From JBHICC01 sp046759385 (lineage in GTDB: Bacteria > Pseudomonadota > Gammaproteobacteria > Acidiferrobacterales > SPGG2), in the NCBI GenBank assembly GCA_046759385.1, contig JBHICC010000008.1, positions 1-64,000 of the forward strand: a DNA stretch of 64,000 nucleotides. Reading direction: 5' to 3'. The translations under genes were made by a program, and so were the position numbers. Shown piece by piece: positions 17,934 through 25,980 of this stretch (the first letter of the stretch is position 1; each line of letters opens with the position of its first letter). Under the pieces are notes generated by a model. The model saw only the letters and a list, made by a program, of their open reading frames with translations. It did no database searches and had not been told where the DNA came from.

Positions 17934-18525
17934 TCTCTTTGATGACGAAAGCGGCGCCACGGTGTTCCGCGATGTCATCATGCTCGCTTTGGCTGGCTTC
18001 GTCATGCTGGTGCTTTTGCTTTTGCCCCATCTAAACCCACCCGGCGTTGCCGAAGACACAGTGCGCAGTCCTGGAAATGTAATCGTTGAACTGCGTTGGC
18101 CTGACGACTTCGATGCTGATGTGGATCTATGGGTGCAGGCGCCAGGTGATGTGCCAGTAGGTTACTCGAACAAAGGTGGAGCAGTGTTCAATCTTTTGCG
18201 TGATGACTTGGGCTACACTGCAGACCTAACCGGCCTGAACTACGAATTCACTTACAGTCGAGGTGTACCGTCGGGCGAATACACGGTGAACGTGCATCTT
18301 TACCAGAACCAGGAGCAGAAATACCCTGTCCCCGCGACCATTGTGGTCAGCGTTAAGGCGTCAGTGGAAGCGTCTGCGCAGCAGATTTTGTCAACGAAAC
18401 TGGACCTTAAGCGGGAAGGCCAAGAAGTCACCGCCTTTCGTTTCAAGCTCAACGACAAAGGACGGTTAGTCAAAGACAGCGTCCACAATCTTCCGCGGCC
18501 GATACGCTCGGCGCACGTATTATGA
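17920..18525 (+). CDS. ExbD-like one-helix protein with a DUF2135-like periplasmic domain
   Basis: A 201-residue protein with a short acidic cytoplasmic head, one helix (VIMLALAGFVMLVLLLL) and a periplasmic part. The Asp in FRDVIML at residue 18, at the inner edge of the helix, matches the essential Asp of ExbD (FIDVMLVLL) in the proton path. The periplasmic part (residues 50-145) is beta-rich: VIVELRWPDDFDADVDLWVQ, then GLNYEFTYSRGVPSGEYTVN. It resembles the beta-sandwich of DUF2135/YfaP proteins rather than an ExbD or OmpA domain. Start codon overlaps the ExbB-like gene by 14 bases and its own end overlaps the next gene by four (ATGA). Confidence 0.8.
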   Translation: MREIDLFDDESGATVFRDVIMLALAGFVMLVLLLLPHLNPPGVAEDTVRSPGNVIVELRWPDDFDADVDLWVQAPGDVPVGYSNKGGAVFNLLRDDLGYTADLTGLNYEFTYSRGVPSGEYTVNVHLYQNQEQKYPVPATIVVSVKASVEASAQQILSTKLDLKREGQEVTAFRFKLNDKGRLVKDSVHNLPRPIRSAHVL

Positions 18526-19031
18526 GTCAGGTACTCTATACGTTCGGTGCCTCGGCGATAGTGGCAGCGGTCCTCGCCGCCATCACCATCTGGTCGCCGA
18601 GAGCATTACGGACCAAGCTCGCGGCTTTGGCCGTCGCCGCGGTGTTCCTGCCGACTATATACGTCAGTTTGATTGAACTCTTGAGTCAGCCAAAACCCAT
18701 CGGTCTCGAGTGGCGGCGGATTGAAGTAAATGAGGCGACCGTACTCAGCTCGAGCCTGGATGAAGGCAAAGCGATTTACTTATGGCTTGCAGTGCCGGGG
18801 GTCGTCGAACCGCGTGCCTATGCCCTTCCTTGGGATCGAAAGCTTGCGCAGAATCTCCACCGGGCGCAGCAGGACGCAGAGGGCAACGGGACGCCAGTCC
18901 GTATCAAGTTTCCCTTTGCGAAAAGCGAGGCCGATAGGCGCATGTTTTACGCGGTGCCGCAACCGAAGCGGCCGCCAAAGGCCGTTCCGGCCAACACAGC
19001 TATCTTCTACCAGCCTGAACTGCGGCGTTAA
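18522..19031 (+). CDS. Two-helix membrane protein, third member of the ExbB/ExbD-like unit
   Basis: A 169-residue protein with two N-terminal helices (residues 4-25 and 33-52) and a C-terminal soluble part of about 110 residues. I recognise no family. The soluble part has a beta-rich core (EATVLSSSLDEGKAIYLWLA, then GTPVRIKFPFAKSEADRRMF) and a Pro/Lys-rich stretch. Its ATGA overlap with the preceding gene implies translational coupling, so the three proteins are probably made together. Topology suggests either a stator accessory subunit or a scaffold (inference). Confidence 0.75.
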   Translation: MSQVLYTFGASAIVAAVLAAITIWSPRALRTKLAALAVAAVFLPTIYVSLIELLSQPKPIGLEWRRIEVNEATVLSSSLDEGKAIYLWLAVPGVVEPRAYALPWDRKLAQNLHRAQQDAEGNGTPVRIKFPFAKSEADRRMFYAVPQPKRPPKAVPANTAIFYQPELRR

Positions 19032-19151
19032 TCACCCGTCTTTCCGCAGCTGCCAGTTCGCTCCGGAAGCCTCCGGGCGCACTTCGCCCGATGGGGCGGT
19101 TTGTCCTCTGCCGCGCATGTGAACATAACTTGTATACGCTAACGAGGCTGT

Positions 19152-19631
19152 GTGGTCATGACCTATTCGGATTCAGAGTTGAATCGTGCCGTATTACAGG
19201 AAATCATCAATAGCCATCGCTTCTTCGAAGCGTGGTTTTCGGGCCAATGCGAAGGCGGCGACGCCTATTTCAGTAAACATCTATTGAGTCGGATCGCGCC
19301 GGATTTCCACATCGTCATGCCCGGTGGGAAACTAATGAGTGGCAAGAGCTTGCTTGGGGATATACGCAAGGCCTACGGCACCAATCCGCAGTTCAAGATC
19401 GAAATCCGCAACGTCGTCGGGCGACGTCTCGACAAGATTGGCGTGTTGATGCTGGCAACCTATGAGGAGTGGCAGAAAAACGCGCTCAATTCGAAGCCAG
19501 CCAACAATGCGCGTTTGTCGAGCGCCCTTTTCAGACGAGACCCTAGCGTGCCAAACGGCTTTCTATGGGTGCACGTACACGAGACCTGGTTGCCGGAGGC
19601 CGTCGTTTCGGTCGACCGGTTCGATTTTTGA
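19152..19631 (+). CDS. NTF2/SnoaL-like protein (weak)
   Basis: A 159-residue soluble protein. Residues 25-110 resemble the cone fold of SnoaL/NTF2 proteins used as small-molecule or ester-transforming domains: HRFFEAWFSGQCEGGDAYFS, then RIAPDFHIVMPGGKLMSG, followed by a beta-rich half. The GTG at 19152 and ATG at 19158 differ by two codons; ATG 19158 is a fair alternative. No partner gene points to a substrate. Confidence 0.7.
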   Translation: MVMTYSDSELNRAVLQEIINSHRFFEAWFSGQCEGGDAYFSKHLLSRIAPDFHIVMPGGKLMSGKSLLGDIRKAYGTNPQFKIEIRNVVGRRLDKIGVLMLATYEEWQKNALNSKPANNARLSSALFRRDPSVPNGFLWVHVHETWLPEAVVSVDRFDF

Positions 19632-19922
19632 CGACAACATTGATTCGCCATCAGTGCAGGATCATCGAGGAATTGACCGCATAGCCAATGCAGATAGCCG
19701 GACGGCAATTATCTATCGCTGCAAATCGAGAAATACGGACGTCGAAGAACCCTATAATCTGTAGCGTTTCAACGTGATCGAACGAGTGTCGAAACTTTTT
19801 ACAATTCCTACGCGGGAACAACCTCCACTTCTACTCGTCAAACACTTAAAATAGCGGCAATGAATGCCGCATACAGATTGTGGAGCATTCTGTTTAACCA
19901 CCCAATCAGGAGGAGAACCCCG
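19632..19922. promoter_or_regulatory. Spacer upstream of leader peptide and transglycosylase gene
   Basis: About 290 bases without a gene. It should hold the promoter of the lytic transglycosylase. An AGGAGGAG ribosome-binding site at 19908-19915 lies seven bases before an ATG at 19923. No clear terminator or other element was recognised in the rest. Confidence 0.4.
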
Positions 19923-19979
19923 ATGAAGGATGCGCATGGGGTGGTAGTACCACTGGCATTCATCGGAGGCTGTACATGA
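19923..19979 (+). CDS. 18-residue leader peptide overlapping the transglycosylase start
   Basis: A short frame starting at ATG 19923 and ending in TGA at 19977-19979, which overlaps the transglycosylase ATG at 19976 as ATGA. It encodes 18 residues (MKDAHGVVVPLAFIGGCT). A near-perfect ribosome-binding site AGGAGGAG stands seven bases upstream. Strong initiation plus stop-start overlap fits translational coupling or a regulatory upstream peptide. The protein itself shows no known motif. Too short for a confident gene call. Confidence 0.45.
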   Translation: MKDAHGVVVPLAFIGGCT

Positions 19980-20641
19980 AACCGTTAATTATTCCTACAC
20001 TCGTTGGAGGACTTGTCATAAGTCTCGGCATTAACCTGCTCCAGTACCAGAAGACGCAACAGTTGGAGCGGCAGGTCCATCAGAGCGAGTATGACGTGCG
20101 CTCTGCTCACCATTTGATGGATGTGGAAGAAGAATACCTGCAGATGATGATTGGGCAGGTAAGGAACGTTGCCGGCATCGAGAATGAGTTCAAAGCGCGG
20201 CATTATGCGCAGACGTACATCGATGCTGCGAACGAATATCATCTTGACGCACGTCTGCTGCTGTTCTTGGCTTTAGTGGAAAGCAGCTTCGACGCGCATG
20301 CGAAGTCGCATAAAGGCGCACTTGGCATGATGCAGGTCATGCCCAAAGTCTGGCTGGAGAACATCGACTTTATCGCGGATGATAAGGACCTGATGGATCC
20401 CTACTTGAACATCCATGCGGGTGCTCATGTCTTGAGGCACTACCTCGATCGCGCAGATGGCAATGTAAAGCTTGCGTTGCTTATGTACAACAGAGGTGAG
20501 GGCACCGTGAATAAGGAGATCCTGAAGGGGCTCGACCCCAGCAACGGCTTCGCCCGTAAGATCTTGCATGGCCGGGCACTCCCCGCCAAGTTGGACAGGA
20601 AGCGAGGTCGCAACGCCGCCCGGATCGCGTTTGCGCAATAG
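19976..20641 (+). CDS. Lytic transglycosylase (SLT domain)
   Basis: A 221-residue protein with an N-terminal hydrophobic anchor or signal (IIPTLVGGLVISLGINLL) and a coiled linker, then an SLT goose-lysozyme-like domain: LFLALVESSFDAHAKS with catalytic Glu at residue 102, then GALGMMQVMPKVWLEN, and AGAHVLRHYL with ALLMYNRGEG near the C terminus. It cleaves peptidoglycan glycan strands in the periplasm with formation of 1,6-anhydro ends. Its ribosome-binding site GGAGG (19965-19969) lies inside the leader-peptide frame. Confidence 0.92.
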   Translation: MKPLIIPTLVGGLVISLGINLLQYQKTQQLERQVHQSEYDVRSAHHLMDVEEEYLQMMIGQVRNVAGIENEFKARHYAQTYIDAANEYHLDARLLLFLALVESSFDAHAKSHKGALGMMQVMPKVWLENIDFIADDKDLMDPYLNIHAGAHVLRHYLDRADGNVKLALLMYNRGEGTVNKEILKGLDPSNGFARKILHGRALPAKLDRKRGRNAARIAFAQ

Positions 20642-20871
20642 CACGTCGGGCGCTCCCAGTGCCCGATCTCGCTTCGCGCCACCTGGTTACAGCTCGCCGG
20701 TGAGGGCGCGACCGTTCGCATTTCTCTGCCGTCGCAGTCGCGTACTAGTATCGCATCGACACGGGAAGTCTATAATTTACTTAGCGAGCGGATAATGCTT
20801 CGGTAGGAGTTTGGCACGGAGCGTGCATACTTTTTTGGCCAAGGACGCAGCAGCGAGGCCAACAATCGCTC

Positions 20872-21984
20872 ATGGACAGTGTCTTCAAACGGCGTGGTTT
20901 TCTCCCCGAGTCGGATCCCCTCGGCGCCTTCCCCACCGACTCGGAATTCTCGATTCTCGACGAGCTCGGGCGCGATTTACCCAGTCTGCTTTACGACCCG
21001 GGCTTTCGGCAGTATGCGCGCGAGCTGGAAATCCCGCGGTGGCCGGAATCGCGGAATAAACCGGGTGATTTGCAGGAACTGCGTCTGTACTACGTGCGCG
21101 TTGGCTTTCTCGCCTCGGCCTATATCAACCAGGTTGGCCAGCCAGTGGCCACATTGTTGCCACGCAATATCGCGGTGCCATTGTGTCGGGCGTGTCGGCT
21201 ATTGGGCCGCCCGCCGATCCTAGGCTACGACGGTTATGCACTATACAACTGGAAGCGTTTCAGAGCGCACGACCCAATCACGCTTGGCAATATCGATACC
21301 ATCCAGAACTTTGTTCACCAATACGATGAGCATTGGTTCATCCTCGTGCACATCGAGATTGAAGCGATCGGAGCGACAGTCTTGCGGGCTATTGCCCGTG
21401 CGGCCGATGCTGTCGGGAACGAAGATTCAGAAGCGATAAATAGCTGCCTGTCCGAAATCGAATATGCGGTCCGCCAAAAGGCCAACGTGCTCCGGCGTAT
21501 ACCAGAGCACATGGATCATGCGCTTTACTATAAAACCTTCCGACCTTACATTCGTTTCTTCGAAAACGTTCTGTACGAAGGTGTCGATCACGAACCCGTC
21601 AGCTTTCGCGGCGAGACCGGTGCACAGAGCAGCCTAATGCCGGCACTTGTCGCATTCTTGAAGATTCCACATCGGCCGTCGGTATTGACGAATCATCTTG
21701 CTGACATGTCCAACTATATGCCGCCCGCCCACCGAGCGTTAATCGAGGAGATCCAAGGAATGTCATCCGTGCGTGATCTTGCCGGCGCAGACGCTTTCAA
21801 CGGATTGCTCGACGCGGTCGCGAGCTTTCGGGAAATACACTACGGGTGGGCGCAGCAATACATTAACCGCTGGGCCGACGATCCTCGAGGCACCGGTGGC
21901 ACACCGTACATGCGGTGGCTTCGCCAATTGATCGACGAGACGCGCGGTTGGCAGGTCCCATCCGGCAAATCGACTGCCGCTTAG
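20872..21984 (+). CDS. Indoleamine 2,3-dioxygenase-like haem protein
   Basis: A 370-residue protein of the indoleamine 2,3-dioxygenase family, which uses haem to open the indole ring of tryptophan. The proximal haem His is best placed at residue 323 in FREIHYGWAQQYINR, followed by the conserved GTGGTPYMRWL. The N-terminal and central helices (FLASAYINQVGQP, then VLRRIPEHMDHALYYKTFRP) fit the family. Length is close to normal (about 400 for eukaryotic enzymes). No kynureninase or other kynurenine-pathway gene lies next to it; a DRG-type GTPase is convergent with a 3-base gap. Confidence 0.85.
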   Translation: MDSVFKRRGFLPESDPLGAFPTDSEFSILDELGRDLPSLLYDPGFRQYARELEIPRWPESRNKPGDLQELRLYYVRVGFLASAYINQVGQPVATLLPRNIAVPLCRACRLLGRPPILGYDGYALYNWKRFRAHDPITLGNIDTIQNFVHQYDEHWFILVHIEIEAIGATVLRAIARAADAVGNEDSEAINSCLSEIEYAVRQKANVLRRIPEHMDHALYYKTFRPYIRFFENVLYEGVDHEPVSFRGETGAQSSLMPALVAFLKIPHRPSVLTNHLADMSNYMPPAHRALIEEIQGMSSVRDLAGADAFNGLLDAVASFREIHYGWAQQYINRWADDPRGTGGTPYMRWLRQLIDETRGWQVPSGKSTAA

Positions 21985-21987
21985 TTT

Positions 21988-23007
21988 TCATCCATGCAGT
22001 TCAAGGACATCGCCGTCAGTGACGAGGTGGTCCCGTCCAACCTGTTGACCGTCGAACTCCGCGCCGCCCCATAACCGTGCGTACCGAAGCGACTCGCCGA
22101 GCTCCTTATGCACGAGCATTGCCACCTCGTGTACCGTTTGCCCGCGGCGGACGGTGAAGGGTTTGTCCTTATCCGGCGGTCGCCCGGGCGCCTTGGTGTA
22201 AACCCGTACAATTCCGAGTCGGTGAAACAGCCACGGGGCGATCTCATCTAATCCGGCGCCGTTCGTGGCCGAAACCGCGATGACCGGATAACGCAAACCG
22301 GCGAGTTCCTGGAACACCTTAAGCTCCTCGTGCAAGCGAGGGATCTGATCGACTTTGGTCGCGATCATCAAGGTGGGCAAGCGAATGGCGAACGGGTCCG
22401 GAAGCTCGTCGTTTCCAGCAGCGACTGACGTCTTTCCCCAATAGTCGGTCAGGGTCACACGCTTTGGCGCGAGCATTTCGTGGACTGCGTTGACTTGGTC
22501 GACGCAGTCCGGGTCGCTGAGATCGACAACCAGCAAACATGCATCGGCCGGTTGTAGGGCATTGGGGAGCCACGGCACCGGGTGCTCAGGGGACACCGGT
22601 GGTAGGTCCACGAGCTGAAAATGGATGTCTTCATGCGGCAGCATGCCCGGCTGCGGAAACTGTGTCGTGAACGGATAGGGACCGGCCTGCGCGTGAGAGC
22701 CGGTCAGCCTCTCGTGTAAGGTCGATTTCCCCGAGTTAGGTGGACCGATAAGGGCAATCTGCGCCGCGCCTTCCGGGCGGATGACAGTGGGCGGTCCTCC
22801 GCGCGCACCTCCTTTTTTTGGACCCGCCAATTCCTCGGTGAGCTGTTTGATGCGTGTCTTGATATCCGCCTGCAGGTGCTCAGTTCCCTTGTGCTTTGGT
22901 ATCGTGCGCAGCATTTCGCGTAAGCAAGTCAGCCGCTCCTTAGCGTCGCGCGCGCGTCTGAACGAGGCTTCCGCCGCTTTATATTCCGGTGTCAGGTTGG
23001 CTGGCAT
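21988..23007 (-). CDS. DRG/Obg-like GTPase with TGS domain
   Basis: A 339-residue P-loop GTPase. A helical N-terminal part (RRARDAKERLTCLREMLRTI) precedes G1 at IALIGPPNSGKSTLHERL, then FQLVDLPPV as G3, DLSDPDCVDQVNA, a G4-like MIATKVDQI, and the C-terminal TGS domain starting at GIVRVYTKAPGRPPDKDKPF and ending LVTDGDVLELHG. The layout is that of DRG/Obg-related translation-factor-like GTPases. It converges on the dioxygenase gene and diverges from a zinc-ribbon gene. Confidence 0.9.
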   Translation of the reverse strand: MPANLTPEYKAAEASFRRARDAKERLTCLREMLRTIPKHKGTEHLQADIKTRIKQLTEELAGPKKGGARGGPPTVIRPEGAAQIALIGPPNSGKSTLHERLTGSHAQAGPYPFTTQFPQPGMLPHEDIHFQLVDLPPVSPEHPVPWLPNALQPADACLLVVDLSDPDCVDQVNAVHEMLAPKRVTLTDYWGKTSVAAGNDELPDPFAIRLPTLMIATKVDQIPRLHEELKVFQELAGLRYPVIAVSATNGAGLDEIAPWLFHRLGIVRVYTKAPGRPPDKDKPFTVRRGQTVHEVAMLVHKELGESLRYARLWGGAEFDGQQVGRDHLVTDGDVLELHG

Positions 23008-23139
23008 GGCATCGGCTCGCTGTCAGCGCTCTCTCGGCAAGGTGGGACGAAAACGGACGTGCCTTTGGATGTACGCCGCGCCCATTGCATCATAATATAT
23101 TGCTGCGACTTGATCAGTATCGCTTGGAGCACAGCAATC

Positions 23140-23529
23140 ATGTCAGCAGAGCTGGTTTGTTGGAAGTGCGGTGCATCAACAGACGATTGGCCTTTACCTT
23201 TGTCCCGGCGAGCCGAATGTCCAGAGTGCGAGGCGGAGCTGCACGTGTGCAAGATGTGTCAGTTCTACGACCCGCGGGTCAGCGATCAGTGCACCGAGGA
23301 CCGGGCCGAGGAAGTTAGGGAGAAAGAACGCGCCAATTTTTGCGATTATTTTAAGCCGAAGCCGAATGCCTATGTGCAGCGGGATGATTCCAAGGCCCAG
23401 GCGGCGAAGGCTGAGCTGGATGGCCTGTTCGACGCCGGCTCGCAAAACACCGACACAAGCCCGCAAGACGATCAGGCTCGCCAGGAGTTGGAGCAACTTT
23501 TTAGGTCAGGCAAAAAAAAGAAAGACTAG
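23140..23529 (+). CDS. Zinc-ribbon protein
   Basis: A 129-residue protein with two Cys pairs at the N terminus (CWKCGA, then CPECEAELHVCKMC), a third cluster CTEDRAEEVREKERANFCDY, and an acidic, Lys-rich tail. It is likely a small zinc-binding protein of the kind found beside GTPase genes in gammaproteobacteria; no specific role is known to me. The ATG at 23140 (instead of an upstream ATG at 23059) starts right at the first Cys segment. It diverges from the DRG-type gene with a 132-base spacer. Confidence 0.75.
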   Translation: MSAELVCWKCGASTDDWPLPLSRRAECPECEAELHVCKMCQFYDPRVSDQCTEDRAEEVREKERANFCDYFKPKPNAYVQRDDSKAQAAKAELDGLFDAGSQNTDTSPQDDQARQELEQLFRSGKKKKD

Positions 23530-23549
23530 CCATCATTTGGGAGCACGCA

Positions 23550-23738
23550 ATGAGAACGATTTTGATTTCTATCCTGCTAATAACCTGCACAGTTGCCTAT
23601 GCCGGGCGGGATTCCTATCGTTGTGAGATAAAAACGGCTCAATCGTTAGGTAAAGCAGGCACTGTCATACCTGCTACAGGTATGGTCTCAGTGGCGATCG
23701 GGAACACGTTAGCCGTTCGTCGCGATCGCGCAGGGTAG
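23550..23738 (+). CDS. Small secreted protein, possibly truncated
   Basis: A 62-residue frame with a signal peptide (ILISILLITCTVAYA) and a short mature part starting GRDSYRCEIKTAQ. It is unusually short for a secreted protein, and the following frames stay open but do not join it cleanly, so it could be the 5' end of a degraded gene. The start YRCEIKTA weakly resembles the mature start YDCTVTAKA of the secreted protein at 2543-2941, which may be the same family. It follows the zinc-ribbon gene by 20 bases. Confidence 0.45.
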   Translation: MRTILISILLITCTVAYAGRDSYRCEIKTAQSLGKAGTVIPATGMVSVAIGNTLAVRRDRAG

Positions 23739-24011
23739 GCACGTAGTATCCGGGCTTTGCAAGTAGGGAGGCGCTCGAGTCACTGTCTCTGGGAAACTGG
23801 TTGGATAGCACGGATCTCGAACTCCGAGGTTTGCCAAACGGTTTCGGTGCTAGGACGCACTTGCTAGGCAATGAAATCAATGTGTTAGGGGGCGTGACGC
23901 AATTCATATCTGGGTTGGCTGTGCGCACGGCGGCAAGAACCCCCCTTATTGTTTGTGGTAAAATGCGCAACGATTGTGCATAACCACCGTTTGGGGCGAG
24001 GAGAAGTAATT

Positions 24012-24179
24012 GTGAGCACAAAATGGGCCCAGTTCGTAATCAGCGTTTTCCTGGTGGGGCTCGGCTTTTGCGCCTGGGGTGTCGTTACTGACGACACGAC
24101 CATCATGAAATGGGGTGTCTACACGGCGGTGGTTCCCCTGATCGTTGTTGGTGTCCTGGGGATTCTCAAGAGCGATTAA
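24012..24179 (+). CDS. Small two-helix membrane protein
   Basis: A 55-residue protein with two predicted helices (FVISVFLVGLGFCAWGVV and VYTAVVPLIVVGVLGIL). The GTG start is supported by GAGGAG seven or so bases upstream. I recognise no family. The 273 bases before it, back to 23739, hold no convincing gene. Confidence 0.7.
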   Translation: MSTKWAQFVISVFLVGLGFCAWGVVTDDTTIMKWGVYTAVVPLIVVGVLGILKSD

Positions 24180-24218
24180 GCATAGCCGCCATTCCGCACT
24201 GCCTAAGCGTCTCTCAGC

Positions 24219-24485
24219 ATGATCACCGTTGAGCCGATCGGTGCCGATAGGTTCAGGGTTGTCGTTGAGGGTGCTGCGACCACGACACATACGGTGACCG
24301 TCAGCGCGGATTACTGTACGAAGCTAACGGGCGGTCGGTCTAGCGCTGAGGTGCTGATTGAGCGATCGTTTGAATTCTTACTGCAACGCGAGTCCAATAC
24401 GAGCATTCTTCGCCGTTTCGATCTCCCAGTTATCGGCGAATATTTCCCCGAGTACGAGCGCATCATCAAGCATAGGTTGAGCTAG
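24219..24485 (+). CDS. Small conserved-type hypothetical protein
   Basis: An 88-residue soluble protein with a beta-rich first half (MITVEPIGADRFRVVVEGAA) and a helical second half containing SFEFLLQRESNTSILRRFDL then PVIGEYFPEYER. The last segment has the look of a conserved small cytoplasmic family, but no function is known to me. It lies 39 bases after the small membrane protein on the same strand. Confidence 0.7.
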   Translation: MITVEPIGADRFRVVVEGAATTTHTVTVSADYCTKLTGGRSSAEVLIERSFEFLLQRESNTSILRRFDLPVIGEYFPEYERIIKHRLS

Positions 24486-24656
24486 TCTAACGCTTGCACG
24501 CTCCCGCCTGGGCCGTCCTGGTTCGTGACATTTTTCACAATCCGGTGGTAGCAAACTTCACAGGATCCCTGTTCAGTTCTGACCTATTTGTGTAGGGAGG
24601 AGAGCGCGAGAGTATGGCCTAGCGAGCTCTCCCACCTCTTAATGAGGATAGCAATT

Positions 24657-24917
24657 ATGCGCCAGCAACAAGCAGTACGGGGACAGATAGAAAACGCCCT
24701 TCAGTGGTACGAGCGCGCTGCGCTCGCCGGGTCAACACGCGCACAGTACAACCTTGGTCTGTTGTATTTGCGCGGCGAAGAGATTCCCTGGGACGGGATG
24801 AAAGGTCTACGGTGGATGCGCATAGCAGCAAAGAACGGCGACAGAAAGGCGCGTGCCTTCTTGCGCAAACTCGATCCCAGGCTACTGAACCGACTCGGTG
24901 ATACCACCGGACTTTGA
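24657..24917 (+). CDS. Sel1-like TPR repeat protein
   Basis: About 86 residues containing one clear Sel1 unit (NALQWYERAALAGSTRAQYN, then LGLLYLRGEEIPWDGMKGLR) and part of a second (WMRIAAKNGDRKARAFLRKL). Sel1 repeats mediate protein-protein contacts. AGGA eight bases before the ATG at 24657 supports this start; an upstream ATG at 24642 is less well placed. No signal peptide is present, so it is probably cytoplasmic. Confidence 0.75.
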   Translation: MRQQQAVRGQIENALQWYERAALAGSTRAQYNLGLLYLRGEEIPWDGMKGLRWMRIAAKNGDRKARAFLRKLDPRLLNRLGDTTGL

Positions 24918-24986
24918 TAGCGTACACTTGCAACGTGAACCGCGGGAGCCTTAAGCTCAACGTTGTCACTTGAGTTTTCCCAGACG

Positions 24987-25238
24987 ATGAACTGCGCTGT
25001 CTACAAGTCGCACCAAAAGGCGGATACCTACCTGTACATTCAAGAGGAGGAAAACTTTACGCGCGTGCCAGCGGCTCTTATGGAGCTGCTGGGACGACTT
25101 GAGCTTGTAATGACCTTAGAACTGACACCGGAGCGCACCCTGGCTCAGGCTGATCCCGAGGATGTGCGGCGCCAGCTGAACAAGCAGGGTTACTACCTGC
25201 AGCTGCCGCCGACCGATTTCCCCAAAACGCCTAGCTAA
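24987..25238 (+). CDS. ycgL: YcgL-domain protein
   Basis: An 83-residue YcgL family protein: MNCAVYKSHQKADTYLYIQE, then FTRVPAALMELLGRLELVMT and a C-terminal QLNKQGYYLQLPP. YcgL is found mainly in gammaproteobacteria; its molecular role is not firmly established. The ATG at 24987 starts exactly at the family N terminus, while a TTG at 24963 would add eight unconserved residues. Confidence 0.9.
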   Translation: MNCAVYKSHQKADTYLYIQEEENFTRVPAALMELLGRLELVMTLELTPERTLAQADPEDVRRQLNKQGYYLQLPPTDFPKTPS

Positions 25239-25269
25239 GTCGCTCACCGGCAGCCGATTCGGAAGCGGA

Positions 25270-25812
25270 TCAACGTATCCGGACCTTGAGCAAGATCTCG
25301 ATGTGCTTCGAGTTCGCGAGAGCGCCAGCAGCGGCAATACGCGCCTTGGCTATGCCGTCGGTCTGGAGACGGTTCTTTACTGATTTCGCCCGGCGTTGGG
25401 CCAATTTCTCCTCGCTGGGCGAATCCGTAAATACCTGGACAACGACCGCCGTTCCTTTGAAGGTTCGGAGCAGGCGCGCTAGATCAGCCAGCGCGGACCG
25501 GCCTTTCTGGTGGGTCCGGATCGACTTCTTGCTAAACAAGTAGCCAGTGTCGAAGCACAGGAGGATCGTGTCATCACTAGGTCGCCTCGTGACTGCTGGC
25601 GAAAATTGCAGGTCGTTCTGGAGCCTGTCCATGTAATAGCCAGCGCGACCTTCGACCTTTCGCACAGCCCCGCTTCGCAGAATCTGGTCCGCGTACTTTT
25701 CTCCCTGCGATAACGTTTCTTGTGTTGCGCAAAAAAGCGCGGCGTACACCGACGGCTGAGCGATTAACAGCGCAACTGTGCTGAACAGAGCGAACAAGCC
25801 GTGTCGAGACAT
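25270..25812 (-). CDS. Secreted OmpA-like domain protein
   Basis: A 180-residue protein with a signal peptide (LFALFSTVALLIAQPSVYA) and a C-terminal domain of OmpA-like shape: ILLCFDTGYLFSKKS as the first strand, then LADLARLLRTFKGTAVVVQV and SEEKLAQRRAKSVKNRLQTD, the typical helix with Arg residues that read peptidoglycan diaminopimelate. The conserved NxxLSxxR pattern is replaced by EEKLAQRRA, so peptidoglycan binding is probable but not certain. Confidence 0.8.
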   Translation of the reverse strand: MSRHGLFALFSTVALLIAQPSVYAALFCATQETLSQGEKYADQILRSGAVRKVEGRAGYYMDRLQNDLQFSPAVTRRPSDDTILLCFDTGYLFSKKSIRTHQKGRSALADLARLLRTFKGTAVVVQVFTDSPSEEKLAQRRAKSVKNRLQTDGIAKARIAAAGALANSKHIEILLKVRIR

Positions 25813-25933
25813 TCAATCGGTTAAAAAACGCCCGAGATTAACCAAAAGTTAATATGTCGGTCAGCGTCCGGTAATGCGGCTGTCGCTATCGTAGCAATGT
25901 CTCCGATTTGAGGACAGGGATGTTCCCATTTGT

Positions 25934-25980
25934 GCCCGCCATCTTTAAGGCCAGTTCCCCCTTTTTGGCGGGCTTTTTTT
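25934..25980 (+). terminator. Orphan intrinsic terminator, plus strand
   Basis: GCCCGCC (25934-25940) pairs with GGCGGGC (25967-25973) and is followed by seven T. Transcription in this direction would have to start in the spacer after 25812, because the preceding gene is on the minus strand and the next plus gene begins at 26067. This makes either a short untranslated transcript or a leader/attenuator of the 26067 gene likely. A palindrome TTAAC-CAAAA-GTTAA lies at 25838-25852 in the same spacer. Confidence 0.75.

Noticed and set aside
23801..23983. Plus-strand frame of 60 codons as possible second half of the gene at 23550
   Set aside because: Does not join cleanly by one shift; resemblance too weak to call a pseudogene.
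23674..24021. Minus-strand frame of 115 codons
   Set aside because: No motif and shadow-like composition; overlaps real plus-strand genes.
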